From Echiichthys vipera (Eukaryota > Chordata > Actinopteri > Perciformes > Trachinidae): a DNA stretch of 64,000 bases. Below the pieces are notes generated by a model. It saw only the letters and a program-made list of their open reading frames with translations. It did not search any database and was not told the DNA's origin. The DNA is taken from positions 14,567,360-14,631,359 of the forward strand of contig OY829647.1 in assembly GCA_963691815.1 (NCBI GenBank), given 5' to 3'. A program made the translations under genes and the position numbers. The stretch's first letter is position 1. Each line of letters opens with the position of its first letter. Positions 13,191 to 24,210 of this stretch are shown here, in pieces.

Positions 13191-13409
13191 CTACTTGGAA
13201 ATACTGCTTGGTTTCAGCGAGGGGTGGTGTCTGGGTAGAGCGTGCAGGAGAGAGGATGTGACATGGATTACACCGCGCTGACGGAGCTGGTTCCTAATTT
13301 TGTCATAAACAACTGAGTGTCTTGCAGTGCCTTGAATTTGTCTGATGATTTTGGAGTTGGCCTTTACCGACAGAGGTTTCCAAATCTCGTCGTCTCTCCA
13401 GTTAGACAT
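13191..13409 (-). pseudogene. MADF / Myb-SANT-like domain fragment of a Harbinger-type element
   Basis: The minus strand reads MSNWRDDEIWKPLSVKANSK, then IIRQIQGTARHSVVYDKIRNQL, followed by RQRGV. This matches the N-terminal trihelix-like DNA-binding domain found in the accessory protein of Harbinger elements and in host Myb/SANT-like genes: a tryptophan at the start, an I-x-x-x-L/I-x-GT centre, and a Y-x-x-I-x-x-x-L helix. The expected third-helix tryptophan region is degraded after the RQRGV motif, where the frame turns into unrelated residues. I read it as a decayed transposon gene, not a host gene. Confidence 0.6.
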
Positions 13410-13528
13410 TTTTGAAAATCACCTTTCTTTTTCTTCACCATCGGATATTTGTTTTCTTCTGTAGCTTCGTATACAGCTGAGAATGAGCAGCTGTATTCAC
13501 ACATGGGCTCACTCTTAGCCTTTTCCGA

Positions 13529-14297
13529 CTGACAGGGAATGGGCTCCGTTATGGTTCGTGCATCAGAGTTTGAACCCGCTGGAGCATTTTAATCAAAAAT
13601 AACTGGGTTCAGAACCTGGAAAGTCTGTGCCGAACTGGAACCAAAAATAGCTTTTTTTTCTTTTTAGTCCGAACCGGTTCAACCAAGATAACATCGCGTG
13701 CCAATCAAAACATAGAGCAAACAGCCCTCTTCCAATAAATTACATAGTTTATCAAGACATGTGTGAAGAAGATATATTATTGAGTTTCCTTTTAGAGAAA
13801 TGCTCTGAATAAATTTGAGTTACCTCTGGCAAAAGGTTAACTACGTAGTGTGTCTAGAGCTTTTATTTTGAAAGGTAAGAACGGAAGAAGTGAAGCTATC
13901 TGCGCTGCTTTTGTCAAGGTTAAAGTAGAGAAATAGTTTTCCGTTTGCACAAAGCAGAACTTTGTTGTTGTCTTATAATCCTCTAAAGTAAACAGCACAA
14001 TGTGATGAGAGACGAAATCACCCAACATTCAAAATAACAACTTTCACATGGAACTAAATAATAGGTAGCACTCCACATTATGGCACATTCAGGTCATTTA
14101 GTAGCCAGTAACACACAACACATCAGGCTCACTGCGCAAAATACATTTACTGCTGCTGTGCATTGTACACGCCCTCATCTTTCATTACAGTTGTTCCCAC
14201 AGAACTGTTGGAAATGCGGGCTCGTTCGCTAGGTAGCACCAAGGTTCAAAGAATTCTGAACGGCGTCGGTTCAAGAACCCGTTCCCTGTCAGTCAAA
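13529..14297. repeat. Inverted-repeat-bounded insert nested in the Harbinger relic
   Basis: Left end GACTGACAGGGAATGGG and right end CCCGTTCCCTGTCAGTC are inverted copies with one mismatch over 17 bp. The interval is about 770 bp and has no coding frame of note. The boundary word CAGGGAA is hAT-like, but I find no clear 8-bp flanking duplication. Confidence 0.6.
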
Positions 14298-14432
14298 AAA
14301 CAATCTATCGAGCTAACTAGATAACTAGCTGATGTCCGATACTACTGGTTCTGACATTTGCGTTCTCACATACAGCCCAGCCGAGTAATGTCTAGATCGT
14401 TTCAGGTTTGTACTGCATGTGTGAAAGGGGCT

Positions 14433-17400
14433 TTGGTTTAAGCATTGATTGTTTCCACAGCACTGGCTATGTAGAGAGCCTTTTTTTGTCAACATCACGA
14501 GAATTAAAAAATTGGGATGTGTTTTACAGGATTCTGTTTAAAATTACATCATACACAAACTGCTTTAACTGCTTTATAAATGCTATCATTTCCTTGTGGG
14601 CCAGACAACATAAAGCACACAGTCAGTAGGGCCAATATGAGGTTATGATCATGTGTTACAAACCTAAATATAGCATTATCCATTTGAGAGATTGTATCAT
14701 ATGATAGGGAGTCATGTTAGACTGCGTTGTTTTATTAAACCGAGATGCCTAACATAAAAATGAAAGAATATTGGATCTCTCTCTCCAAGTCTCCAGTTGC
14801 TCAACTGTTCTTTGGTGCATTATTGTGGATTCTGTCTGCCTACATGGCCACAGGGCAGCGCTGAGAAAAGCCTACTTTGTGCACATAACTGTCTCCTTAC
14901 GTCATGGTAAGGCTTATGGGAAGTACTTCTATGCATTCCCTGGAGTGTCTGACTCTGCATGTGTGTCAGCTGTTATATCTGTGCGAGTGTGTGCTTTTGC
15001 TAACATGAATATTTGTGCTCATGTAGAGTTTTTCAAACCACACTGTGTGAGTGTGTCTCAATTGTCTGGGCTTTTTCAGTGGACATACTAACATGTCAAA
15101 CAAGCAGTAACAGAGCAGCAACACATCCCTCCTCTATTCCATTCTTGTCTCCCCTCTAACCTTTATCAGGAAGCATGACACAGCAGGGTTCAGACTCCTA
15201 TTGGGGCGGTTTAATATTGTCTTCCTGTGGGGGCAAAAAATGGCACGCCATGGGAGGGGTTAAGAGCTCCACTGTCTGCTTCATATCTACAGTAATGGAC
15301 GTTTCAAGGGGAACTCCACTGATTTTACAAGTCTGTTTACAGGTGTCAGTACAGTTCTGCTGCATATGGGGAAAACTGTTATTTAAAACCATCTGTGTCT
15401 TCAGAGGGAGCTGTGTGAATTCTGATAAACTGCCTCAAATAATGTCACCCGAGTCAGTCAACTGGGGCTGAATAAGAGAAATTTGAAAATGAAAAAGAAA
15501 TTATCTCTTGGTGTGGGGTTAGAAAGGAGTGGAAGTCTTCAGTAGATGATCCATCTCTGATTTAGGTTTCATTAGCCACTACCAGCATAACACACCAGAA
15601 TTTCAGGCCATAACCATCTATTATAAGGATGTCATAGTAGTGCAACGCTCAATCTGTGGAGTGCTCTTTTAAAATGCATAGACAAACTAAAAAGAGAGAT
15701 ACAGACTAACCCCCAAACCACCTGTTCAGTCTTGGTATCATAGCAGGGCTTATAAAACTGATTGTTGCGCTGAGACAGAACATCAGTGTCACAGCATCTT
15801 CTTAAAGTAATTTGGCCAAATTCAACTTGTGCTTTAAACATGCCCAATGAAAAAAAATGGTGGTGGGGTAAGGACTAATTCTTTGCTTGTTTCTGGACTA
15901 GTAAGAATGGCTCTGTTACCAAAGCAGGGAACAATGGTTTCCAGTGCACTGACACCCAAAGCACCCTCTCTTGTTTCCCGCCGTATGTTCGTAAAGATCA
16001 TTGGGGAGACCTGAAGCTCCGTCCATCTCCATCTTTCCTTCTCTGCTCTCCTTCTTTGGCTGACCACCACCTATAGTCGGTGAGCCTTATGAGGGCTTGT
16101 CCAAAAGAAACTGAAACAGGACATCAGGTAGTTCTTTTGAGCTGGCTTTATGATGTGAGCAGATTAACACAACATCTTAAGCTAGAGCCTCATCGGGTGG
16201 CTGATTCAATTAATGATGTATCTCCTAAACTGGTCATTGAAGAAGGCACACTAACAAGGTATGTCCAAATTGAACTGCATCTGTTTAGCACAGATCTTCA
16301 ACCCCTGTCTAGCCTGGGGACATTAAGGCACCAAAGCTAGAAGTAAACATGGTTGAAGTGGCAAAAAAAACAGCACAAAGCATTTAAAAGCAGTCAGATA
16401 ACATGCTGCACTTAGGCAGCATAATTAAAACACAGACTGTGGTTAATTTTACGACAGACACATACTGAAGTTCATGACTTCCTGAAACTAACTAAAGAGG
16501 AAAAAAATGATAAAAGGAACAGGGAGAAGAGACATCGTAAAATAGTACTGAGACATGTTAAAGATAAATGTTATCAGGCCGCAAAAAAACGTTTTAAATG
16601 ACCTCTTAGTCTGCTGATTATTCTCTTGTGTAATCAATCAGTTGTTTGTTATTTTGCTTGAAAAAGCGATTAAGCACTTGTCAAAATGGCTACATAATCA
16701 ATTCATTTTCTGTTGGTCAACTTCTTGATTAATTAACTGACTATTTCAGCTCCAAGATAGTCAATGTCATACTGGTCTAAAGCTCTGAAAAGACCTGAGG
16801 ACAAATACTACTTAACAACTGAGTAGTAGTCAGTGGACCGACCAACAGGTAGACTTCAAGTTATATCACCAGGCAACCCCCTCTGAATCCTGTGACTCCA
16901 TGATTTCTAAGAATGTGTGTCTGTAATTATATAATACTATAATAAAATATACTATAATAATCAACCAAGAAAAGGCACAGCCTGCACATTTGTAATGTAT
17001 GGGAGGAAAAGGACTTATATGGGTGAAATGGTTGATGGAAGAAAAGTAGTCAAACAAGGACTGTTAAGTGTTTAGTAAGCATTTTATGACGTCAGAGACT
17101 TTCTCTGACACACACGCGCAAAATATACAATAAGAGGAACAGTGTGAACGTGAACTCTTCTGCCCTTTTAAACTCCATGTTCTTACATCAGCTTAACTTA
17201 TTCCCACTTCTGCAATTTCACGCACACCTGTCCCTCACTTGTTGGCTACTTTAAGTTCTGTATTAATGCAAACTTGTCTCATGTTTCACTGCCTTTGTTC
17301 ACAATTGACTTCAGACATCAGAGTTCTGAAATTGTAAACAAGAATGTGACCGCAGCACAAACAGGTAAGGCACACAACTGCTTCACCTGCATGACAGCTT

Positions 17401-17585
17401 TACCACCTGTATTTCTCAACTCCACACTTGCAGGTCAACTGATACATGACACTTGCTGGGACTTAAATGTCACAGTGTGTTGAGCACGTCTTGAACAATG
17501 GATCGCTAAGTTCAATCAGCGGTATGAATTTCATATTGCTATCTGCCTCCTCCCGCTCTCTGTCATGATTTTCAAAATAAAAGTA
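14433..17585. other. No gene recognised
   Basis: The plus-strand frames at 14771-15091 and 15175-15471 have no recognisable domain and no flanking splice signals. The stretch is treated as intronic or intergenic. Confidence 0.5.
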
Positions 17586-17589
17586 GACA

Positions 17590-17760
17590 TATCACGGCGG
17601 TTGTATCCCCGGCTCCTCCAGTCTGCATGTCGTAGTGTCCTTGGGCAAGATACTAAACCCAAAGAGTGAGATGTGCTGTGCCATTGGTGCATATGGTTTG
17701 ATTAGATTCGAGCACACGGCACCTCGCATCGGTGTGCAAATATGTGTTTGAATGGGTGAA
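17590..17760. repeat. Common teleost dispersed repeat fragment
   Basis: Contains GTGTCCTTGGGCAAGATACT and surrounding words that recur in many fish genomes in short dispersed elements. It directly abuts the foldback element on its right. Confidence 0.5.
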
Positions 17761-18091
17761 GACGTTTCACCTCTCATCCAAGAGGCTTCATCAGTTCATG
17801 TACGCATCTGACCAGAGAAATCATCCCAGGAGATTCAACAATCTAACCTCAAAGAACAACTGTTCACAAATGGCCTCCTGCGACTCCAACAACTGTCGTT
17901 AAGACTCAATAGAGCACTCACAAAGTCGAAACCTACTTCCCACCAACGGTCGTTGGCACTTGGAGCACAAAGAGTTCCGGTGACTTCATCGGCCTTGTGA
18001 GAGGTTAAATACCTGCATCTCCTCACCAGGTGAGATGCGTACACGAACTGATGAAGCCTCTTGGGTGAGAGGTGTAACGTCTTCCTAGACA
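17759..18091. mobile_element. Foldback miniature element with ~50-bp inverted ends
   Basis: The left end (GAAGACGTTTCACCTCTCAT, CCAAGAGGCTTCATCAGTTC, then ATGTACGCATCT) is repeated as an inverted copy at 18033-18091 with a few mismatches. The central part is about 230 bp. The 166-codon minus-strand frame through it is a by-product of the element and shows no known domain. Words such as AAGAGGCTTCATCAG are widespread in fish repeats. Confidence 0.75.
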
Positions 18092-18999
18092 AATAACCAA
18101 GTCCATTTGCTTTTGACTGAAATTGCTTTGGGGATAAATATACACCGTACAACACAAAGGTGAGTGAACACTGCAGGAGCTCTCTGTACGAGCCCTCTCC
18201 AAAACCAGAACGTGTCACACCATACATTATTAACACAGGACAAACTATCCATTTCCAATTCAACAGAGTGGTTGGTGGTTCATCACAGAGGGGTCCCAGG
18301 GCCACCAAAACATCCCTAAGAAGCCTCCCCGGCAAATCAGTAATATTTCACCCATCCACTTTGTATGCATTAACAGATAACTCTTATTGCATGTATGATG
18401 CTGACAGTAGTTCTGATATTGACCACTGTACAGTCATGCAACTTTGTATAAGTATATATATATATATATGTTATGCTTCCATAAACACTGTTCTCTGATG
18501 GATTTGTATTTTATTCACTGTGTGGTTTAAACCAGTGGTTCCCATTTCGGGGTCTGGGACTGCAGATAGTGAGGATCACAAGATGAGGGAGAAAAATAAA
18601 CATTGCTATTACATAGAACTGTTTTAGTTTTTTTTTGCTTCTGCAGTAGTGAATACATTTACCTCTCCAGACTATACAATCTTTCAGATTGGTTGAACTG
18701 CTCACAATTAAGGCCATGTGCACAAGATATTAATTTAAAGGGGACATACGGGGTGGGGTGGTGTTGGACATAAAGAGGAAGAATCAGAGGACCACCCAAG
18801 ATCCTCTTCAAGAAAAAAAATGTTACAGGTCAATAAAGTCAAATTATATAGACCATGCACGCATGTTGCAGGACATCCAACTTCATCAACTTACTTGTAT
18901 AGAGTCGTTCGCCATCGTTGTCCCTGTTGCTCTGTTGTCAGCCAGTTTGCAGTTTCAAAGGCAACCTGTGCACATGTGCAACGTATCGCCTCTCTTCTC
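18092..18999. other. No gene recognised
   Basis: Holds a short (TA)n run near 18452-18468 and a CAGTGGTTCCCA word at about 18533 that resembles a hAT end; no matching far end was found. No exon is supported. Confidence 0.5.
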
Positions 19000-19700
19000 T
19001 AAAACAATGCTATAAAAACGACAGGTAAAAAAAGGACCGGGTGTTCGTCCTGCGAGTGTTGTCTCAAACTTTATTTAGTCTGTAGTGACACAAAGGCAAA
19101 CAGTCAGGAGGTAATCCGCATTGTTTGCTTGCCTGGCCGCGCCTGAACTGATCCTCCCTTGTGCTGTGTTTAACTAACGTTAGCTCTCACTTCACACAAA
19201 TAAAGAAACGCTTTCACTGTCTGCACGTATAAAACCAAATACACTCGCGTTTAAAAAAAAAAAAAAAAGCACCCAAACAAAAACTACCGAAGCTTAACAG
19301 TCGTTGTCCATTTTGCCATTCAACAGCTAGCAGAGAGCCCCGTAAAACCCGCCCGGGCAGCGCTCCTCCGTCATGTCCTGCTGAACCCAAGCGGAGGTAA
19401 AAGTCACATCCACAGGCGACAGAAAATGAAAGAAAGACCCCTCTGTCCTCTCTTCTTTTTCCCCGGTAACATCCGTGGACCGTGAACACGCCTCGGTCTC
19501 TTGTCTCTATCAGATGCCACACACAAAAAAAGCCGCCTGTCAGTCCTCCACCACCCGCTCACACAGTCACACACGAGGGACAATAGGCAGCGGATGTGTC
19601 CGTTAAATATTCCGGTAGATGGAGTTAAAAAACGCGCAAACATTAAACACGTTTTCCGTTTACAGTGAAGACGACATCACAGCCACACCGCGGGTATCTG
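19000..19700 (-). other. Putative untranslated first exon / 5' leader of a minus-strand gene
   Basis: Read on the minus strand, this is a GC-rich leader downstream of the promoter block. It contains short upstream frames: an ATG at about 19374 with 14 codons before a stop, and a second 11-codon frame starting at about 19318. Neither continues. Possible donor sites are CGGTAGTT near 19289 and AAGTGAGAG near 19190, but I cannot choose between them. No coding exon of this gene can be identified in the 19 kb to the left, so the gene remains unnamed. Confidence 0.4.
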
Positions 19701-19870
19701 ACGGGAGGGCAGCACTAACCCAGACCCTGCTGCTGCGCGCTCCCGACACTCAAGCGATGCCGCCCGGGCGTTCATTGGCTTAGAAGGGCTGGGGCGGCGG
19801 GGGCGCGCCCGGATGTGTCATGTGACCTGAGCTTAGTGTCGTTGTCAACTGTAACTTCTAATGAACCAAC
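19640..19870 (-). promoter_or_regulatory. CpG-island promoter, minus orientation
   Basis: In minus-strand order there is an E-box-like TCACATGAC at about 19819-19827, a GC-box cluster (GGGCGCGCCCCCGCCGCCCC), and a CCAAT box (complement of ATTGG at 19774-19778). CpG-rich sequence and a GC-rich leader follow. This order and spacing fit a TATA-less housekeeping-type promoter firing leftwards, with initiation around 19650-19720. A CACGTG E-box lies further out at about 19878. Confidence 0.55.
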
Positions 19871-19989
19871 TGTTGGACACGTGAGGGCGATGGCAAGATG
19901 TTTTAACATGTAAAACAATCACACTACTATCTGTATTTACATTTTAGATATCCTTAATACCATTTATCCAAGTCAAAATGTTATTATTC

Positions 19990-20237
19990 TTATCTACAGA
20001 TGTCATCTACTCTTACATACCTGGACACTTCTTTTGTGCAATAACTTTATCCACCACTTAAGTGCAATAATTTAATTTTTCTGCTCATTTCTGTCATATA
20101 CAGTCAAACATATGTTATCTTGTAAATTTCCTCTACATTTAACTTATCTGATTTAACTTTCTGTGAATTTTATTTTACCTGTATTCTTACATCTACCTCA
20201 TATATATTTGACTAAGAGTTTATTGCTTACTGTTTAT

Positions 20238-20315
<78 letters not shown>

Positions 20316-20460
20316 TTTCTGTATTTATTTAGCTAAGAGTTTATTGGTTATCCTATACTGTATTATTTTTTTTATATCTCCTTTGTGTTTTTTGTAAGCT
20401 GCTGGAAACTCACTTTCCTTGCGGGAGTTCATCCCAAAGGATCAATAAAGAGAAGTCTAA
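19990..20460 (+). repeat. LINE-like 3' tail repeat, copy 1 (inverted partner at 21.6 kb)
   Basis: Ends CATCCCAAAGGATCAATAAAG, the typical tail of fish non-LTR retroposons. The reverse complement occurs at 21575-21975. The shared blocks are extensive: TTACATACCTGGACAC, TGCAATAACTTTATCCACCA, and AAGAGTTTATTGCTTACTG. Confidence 0.75.
20243..20312. repeat. (TA)n microsatellite
   Basis: About 35 TA dinucleotides embedded in the retroposon-like repeat. It is capable of cruciform extrusion. Confidence 0.95.
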
Positions 20461-20732
20461 GTCATTTCAGATATCCACAGCGTCATTCTTACTAGTACAA
20501 ATGATGTCACTTTTGCCATTCATGTGCATTGGGCTTTCTAAATTTCCACAATTACATTTTAGACAATCTAGAATGAGCATCCTGGATATCTGTAATGTAA
20601 TTCACAAAAGTGTAAAAACACCCAGTTACAAATTAAAGTCCTGAATTCCAAACTTTATTTCAGTAAACGTAAATAAGTATGATCACCAAAGGAGTGGACA
20701 GATCGCTATTGACAATGCTAACATGCTGACGT

Positions 20733-20915
20733 TAAAGTGTCATTCCGACGCAAAATCCTCCCATGGTCTTATTCGGCATTTACATACATCAAATAAGCCA
20801 TCGAGACAGTTTTTTTGTGTAATGACTATTAACGGAGAAATCCAGGAGAGATGCTAACAGCCGGACGTAGCTAACACTGATTAGCTCGGGGCAGTACGGT
20901 AACTGCTTTTTTAAC
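20733..20915 (+). repeat. Dispersed repeat (inverted partner at 28.7 kb)
   Basis: Its reverse complement, with scattered mismatches, lies at about 28700-28905 inside C19orf67 intron 4. Shared words include GACTATTAACGGAGAAATC, CTTACATACATCA-like and CTCGGGGCAGTACGGT. Confidence 0.75.
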
Positions 20916-21479
20916 AACTGAAATTAGGAGTTGACTCGAGTCTGAGTTTCCTGTTTGCTACAAAGTGCATTTTTGTCAAAAAAATGCTCCACAACAGAAC
21001 GAAAGTGGATCTCATTCAACAGAAACCGTAATAAGAGCTTATATAACTTAAACCTGTGTGTTGGTGTGTGTGTGTGAGAGAAATAGAAAGACAGCTACAG
21101 AGAGAGACAAACTCATAGGGTTCAAGTTATGGTGGTGTCCGTGTCTTTTGTAGATTTGATGGATAAGTTGAACTGGACGTATTTGCATAACTGACTTGCA
21201 TAATGAAAATAAGGCGGCAGAAAAAAAGGAAGGACGCAGGAACTGAGAGACACCAGTGCTCCAATACACGCTACATACTGTATGACATGAAGATCTGTAT
21301 CACAACTGACAATACCGTTAAAAACTGGTGAGTCAGGTACAGTCAGCACAGAGCATGATTCAAATTTCTGTGAGCAAAGATGACTTTGTGAGAATGTTAC
21401 AACTGTATCTACACAAATTCATTCATTCTGTGGATGTCGAGTGTTGAGAAGGTAGCTAATTTTAATCCTTTTCATAATT

Positions 21480-21480
21480 G

Positions 21481-21540
<60 letters not shown>

Positions 21541-21541
21541 C
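21480..21541. repeat. (TATC)n microsatellite
   Basis: About 15 uninterrupted TATC units followed by ATAGATATATAC. It adjoins the inverted retroposon tail at 21575, the position where such tails often seed tetranucleotide tracts. Confidence 0.95.
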
Positions 21542-21574
21542 ATAGATATATACTGTATATACCTGTATACATAT

Positions 21575-21974
21575 AGACTTAGACTTCTCTTTTTTGATCC
21601 TTTGGGATGACTCCTTCAAGGAAATTGAGATTCCAGCAGCTTACAAAAAAACAAGGAAGGTATAAAAAAAATAAAGTATAGGATAACCAATAAACTCTTT
21701 GCTAAATAAATACAGACAGTATAAAAAAACAATAAACAGTAAGCAATAAACTCTTAGTCATACATACATATATGAGGTAGATGTAAGAATGCAGGCCAAA
21801 TAAAATTCACGGAAAATTAAATCAGATAAGTTAAATGTAAAGGAAATGTAAAAGATAAAATATGTCTGACTGTATATGAGAGAAATGAACTGTAAGATTA
21901 AATGATTGCACTTAAGTGGTGGATAAAGTTATTGCACAAAAGGAAGAAGAAGAAAAGTGTCCAGGTATGTAAGA

Positions 21975-21975
<1 letters not shown>
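21575..21975 (-). repeat. LINE-like 3' tail repeat, copy 2 (inverted)
   Basis: Reverse-complement copy of 19990-20460, starting TTTTTTGATCCTTTGGGATGA and running to CCAGGTATGTAAGAGAATAT. The two arms face each other across about 1.1 kb. Confidence 0.75.

Positions 21976-21977
<2 letters not shown>

Positions 21978-22055
<78 letters not shown>
21978..22055. repeat. (TA)n microsatellite
   Basis: About 38 TA units with one AAA interruption near 22007. A 78-codon Tyr-Ile frame through it is an artefact. Confidence 0.95.
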
Positions 22056-22061
<6 letters not shown>

Positions 22062-22319
22062 GCTTCTTGAATCTTGAATCTATATAAAATCTGAAAAACT
22101 TCAAAACAAGTTGGTTAAATAGTGGTGATAACATGTGTCATAAAACATTTTGCATGTCAGAAAAGTAGATTATGTAAATATTTGTATTGCTATTGGAAAG
22201 TAATAGGCTTTTTGTTACACGTCGACAGTCGGCATGTTATTTAATACACAGAACTATTTAAAGGTCTACACTAATGGCTATGTTAAAAAAAAAAAGTCCC
22301 TAATCCCTAGTTTTACATG

Positions 22320-22510
22320 ATTTACTTGGGGTCATCCCTGTGTGCCCCGGGTCCTAGGTTCAGCTGTTGGGAAACATGGGACCCTTTTTCCCCAAAAGGT
22401 CCCATGTTTGCCGGTCGCATAAGCCTCTGCCTTCGCGGGTTTAATACAGAATTAGTCACAGTCATGGTTAGGGTGAGGGTCAGGGTTAGGGGGGGAACAT
22501 AGGTACGCTC
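22320..22510. repeat. Transposon-like fragment with perfect 9-bp hairpin
   Basis: CATGGGACC at about 22374 is mirrored by GGTCCCATG ending at about 22406, separated by CTTTTTCCCCAAAA. GGGGGGAACATAGGTACGC follows near 22490. The words resemble dispersed fish elements, but neither end can be fixed. Confidence 0.4.
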
Positions 22511-22754
22511 CCGTTTTACTTTATAGTTACAACTTGGTTTGTAAGAAAGACGTTCAATTTACAATAATATAACACAGAGAAAAGTAGCAAATAATTAGCG
22601 TTACATTTGAGAAGTGACCTCAGTGACCTCAGTGCACACTATAAGCACAGAACTGTTAAATTAATCATTACATGTAACTAACGTTAGTTATGTATGGGGT
22701 CTCTCAAATGTTCAACATTTGTTAAGATTTGAAAAATGTTAGTAGGTCAGGCTC

Positions 22755-22905
22755 AAACCATTCATTCATTCATTCATCTTGAGAAAACCTGCGCAGACAC
22801 GGGGAGAAAATGCAAACGCCACACAGAAGTCCCAGCCGGGATTCGAACCAGAAACCCTCTTGCTGTGCAACAGTGCTTACCACCATATCACAGTCCCGCC
22901 CAGGC
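22755..22905 (-). repeat. Common fish dispersed repeat
   Basis: Begins with a short (ATTC)n tract at about 22760 and contains ACGGGGAGAAAATGCAAACG and CCGGGATTCGAACCAGAAAC. This string combination recurs across fish genomes. The GATTCGAACC box is B-box-like but there is no tRNA cloverleaf, so I do not call a tRNA. Confidence 0.6.
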
Positions 22906-23689
22906 TCAAACCAGTTGTTGATCATTTTTCAAATAATAAAGCTAACGTTAAAGGTTGAATATGTAGAATGGGCAGAACACCGCCATCTAGTGTCTCAAGA
23001 TCGTAGTTGCTGCAACAAACAATAATTCCAGCAGTCCGGTTGCCAGGTTTGTCAGACACGGCCCAGTAGTCATGGAGACCGAAGTCTGTTTGAGCCTGTT
23101 TGAGACCGTCCACCCTGGCAAATCGCACAATAAAAACAAGTATTGAAGAGGAGGTTTGACTGACAGTCACCGTTAGCCGTTACAGCTAAGTAAACGTGAA
23201 AGATGGCTTACCGATCAAGGAGAAACGTAGCCATTTAAATGTGAGTTTTTAATGCTGTTAAACTCCTTTATCTAAGTCCATCGAGTGAATTCTTGGCCTA
23301 TATTGACTCTGGTTTTTGGGTCTCCGGTCACCCAGCTGCTGGGACAAAAAACCCAGTGCCAGCCTACAGTAGCTGCACCCAACAACAGACAGCCCTGGCA
23401 ACCTACAATGCTGGCTGCTATTGGTTGCTACAATGGAAACAGAACGTAACAGAAAGTCATTGTCTAACCCCCCCAAAAATGTAAAATATTAATTCAGCAA
23501 TACTTTCATTCTGTACCCCGAAAAACGCCTCACTGGTGTATTATTTTGAAAAAAAAAATTGTTCAAAAATATTTATGTTAATAGTTTTTGTAGCTCACTT
23601 TATACCCCTGGCAAAAGCATCAGTAGAAATAATAATAAAACACTTTTAATTATGTTTAACCATTCTTGCTGATACTCATTGACCTTTGA

Positions 23690-23730
23690 ACTTTCTAACC
23701 GCAGAGCGCAGCAGTCGACATGGAAAGAAG
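23690..23730 (+). other. Possible untranslated 5' exon of the C19orf67-like gene
   Basis: CGACATGGAAAGAAG is followed by GTAGTT, a usable splice donor. Joining it to the acceptor at 24059-24060 would give a five-codon upstream frame and then the main ATG at 24087. The upstream limit is unknown; TTTCTAACCGCAG just before could itself be an acceptor. This is a low-certainty placement. Confidence 0.3.
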
Positions 23731-23947
23731 GTAGTTTCATTGCTAGCTGCGTAGCTAACGTTAAAGTTAGCTAATAATCTGTTATTAAAACGTTATAATC
23801 ATGTGGATTAATTGGGTCAAAACACCAAGTAGCCGACTGGTTTACACTCTTTTATCTCAGGCGGTTACTATGCTAACACATGGGTTTATTTGATAGCAAC
23901 AGGGCAGTTAGCTTAGCTCGCCCGTTGACATTAACTTTATGAGAAGT

Positions 23948-24012
23948 TAACAGTTAACGTTCTCTAACGGTTGAGTTACGTTCTCTAACGGTTGACTAAC
24001 GGTTAAGAGCGG
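23948..24012 (+). promoter_or_regulatory. Cluster of MYB-type motifs upstream of the start exon
   Basis: TAACGGTT occurs at 23965-23972, 23986-23993 and 23997-24004, and TAACAGTT at about 23948. All are close to the MYB recognition core (YAACKG and its complement). Part of the cluster arises from a short tandem duplication of GTTCTCTAACGGTTGA. The cluster lies about 55-110 bp before the acceptor of the ATG exon, so it could act as a promoter or intronic enhancer. Function is inferred from motif density only. Confidence 0.35.
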
Positions 24013-24060
24013 TTCAGCGTATTACGGCTCTAAATTAATGTGGCTTTTCTTTTTTAGCAG

Positions 24061-24210
24061 GTTTCCTTAAAAAAAAAGCAGAAAGCATGACAGATATTGA
24101 AGTTCAGGTCCAGTCCACCTCAAAATCACCTCACGGGGGCCCGCAGCTGGACAGGAGCGGGGACAGGGACTCAGACTGCGGGGAGAGCCTTCACAACACC
24201 GGGCAAGCAG
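24061..24210 (+). CDS. C19orf67-like start exon
   Basis: The acceptor TTTTCTTTTTTAGCAG ends at 24060. The ATG at 24087 begins MTDIEVQVQSTSKSPHGG. The donor GCAG|GTCAGA ends the exon after one base of codon 42. The frame would stop 10 bases into the intron, which supports this donor. The first 26 bases are 5' untranslated. Confidence 0.65.

Larger units (their letters stand above)
13135..14432 (-). mobile_element. Harbinger-like DNA transposon relic
   Basis: The left edge reads CTCTTTCACACATGTAGCACAC and the right edge is its imperfect reverse complement (GTTTGTACTGCATGTGTGAAAG). This terminal inverted repeat resembles PIF/Harbinger or ISL2EU ends in fish. Inside, on the minus strand, is a fragment of a MADF/Myb-SANT-like protein (separate entry). 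No DDE nuclease frame is present, so the copy is non-autonomous or heavily deleted. A second inverted repeat (13529-14297) is nested within it. Confidence 0.55.

Noticed and set aside
17835..18335. 166-codon minus frame
   Set aside because: It runs through the foldback element and its inverted arm. Composition and position show it is a by-product of the repeat.
21898..22134. Tyr-Ile-rich frame
   Set aside because: Translation of a (TA)n microsatellite.
22755..22905. tRNA-like GATTCGAACC box
   Set aside because: The surrounding bases do not fold into a cloverleaf and no A box is at the right distance. It is part of a common dispersed repeat.
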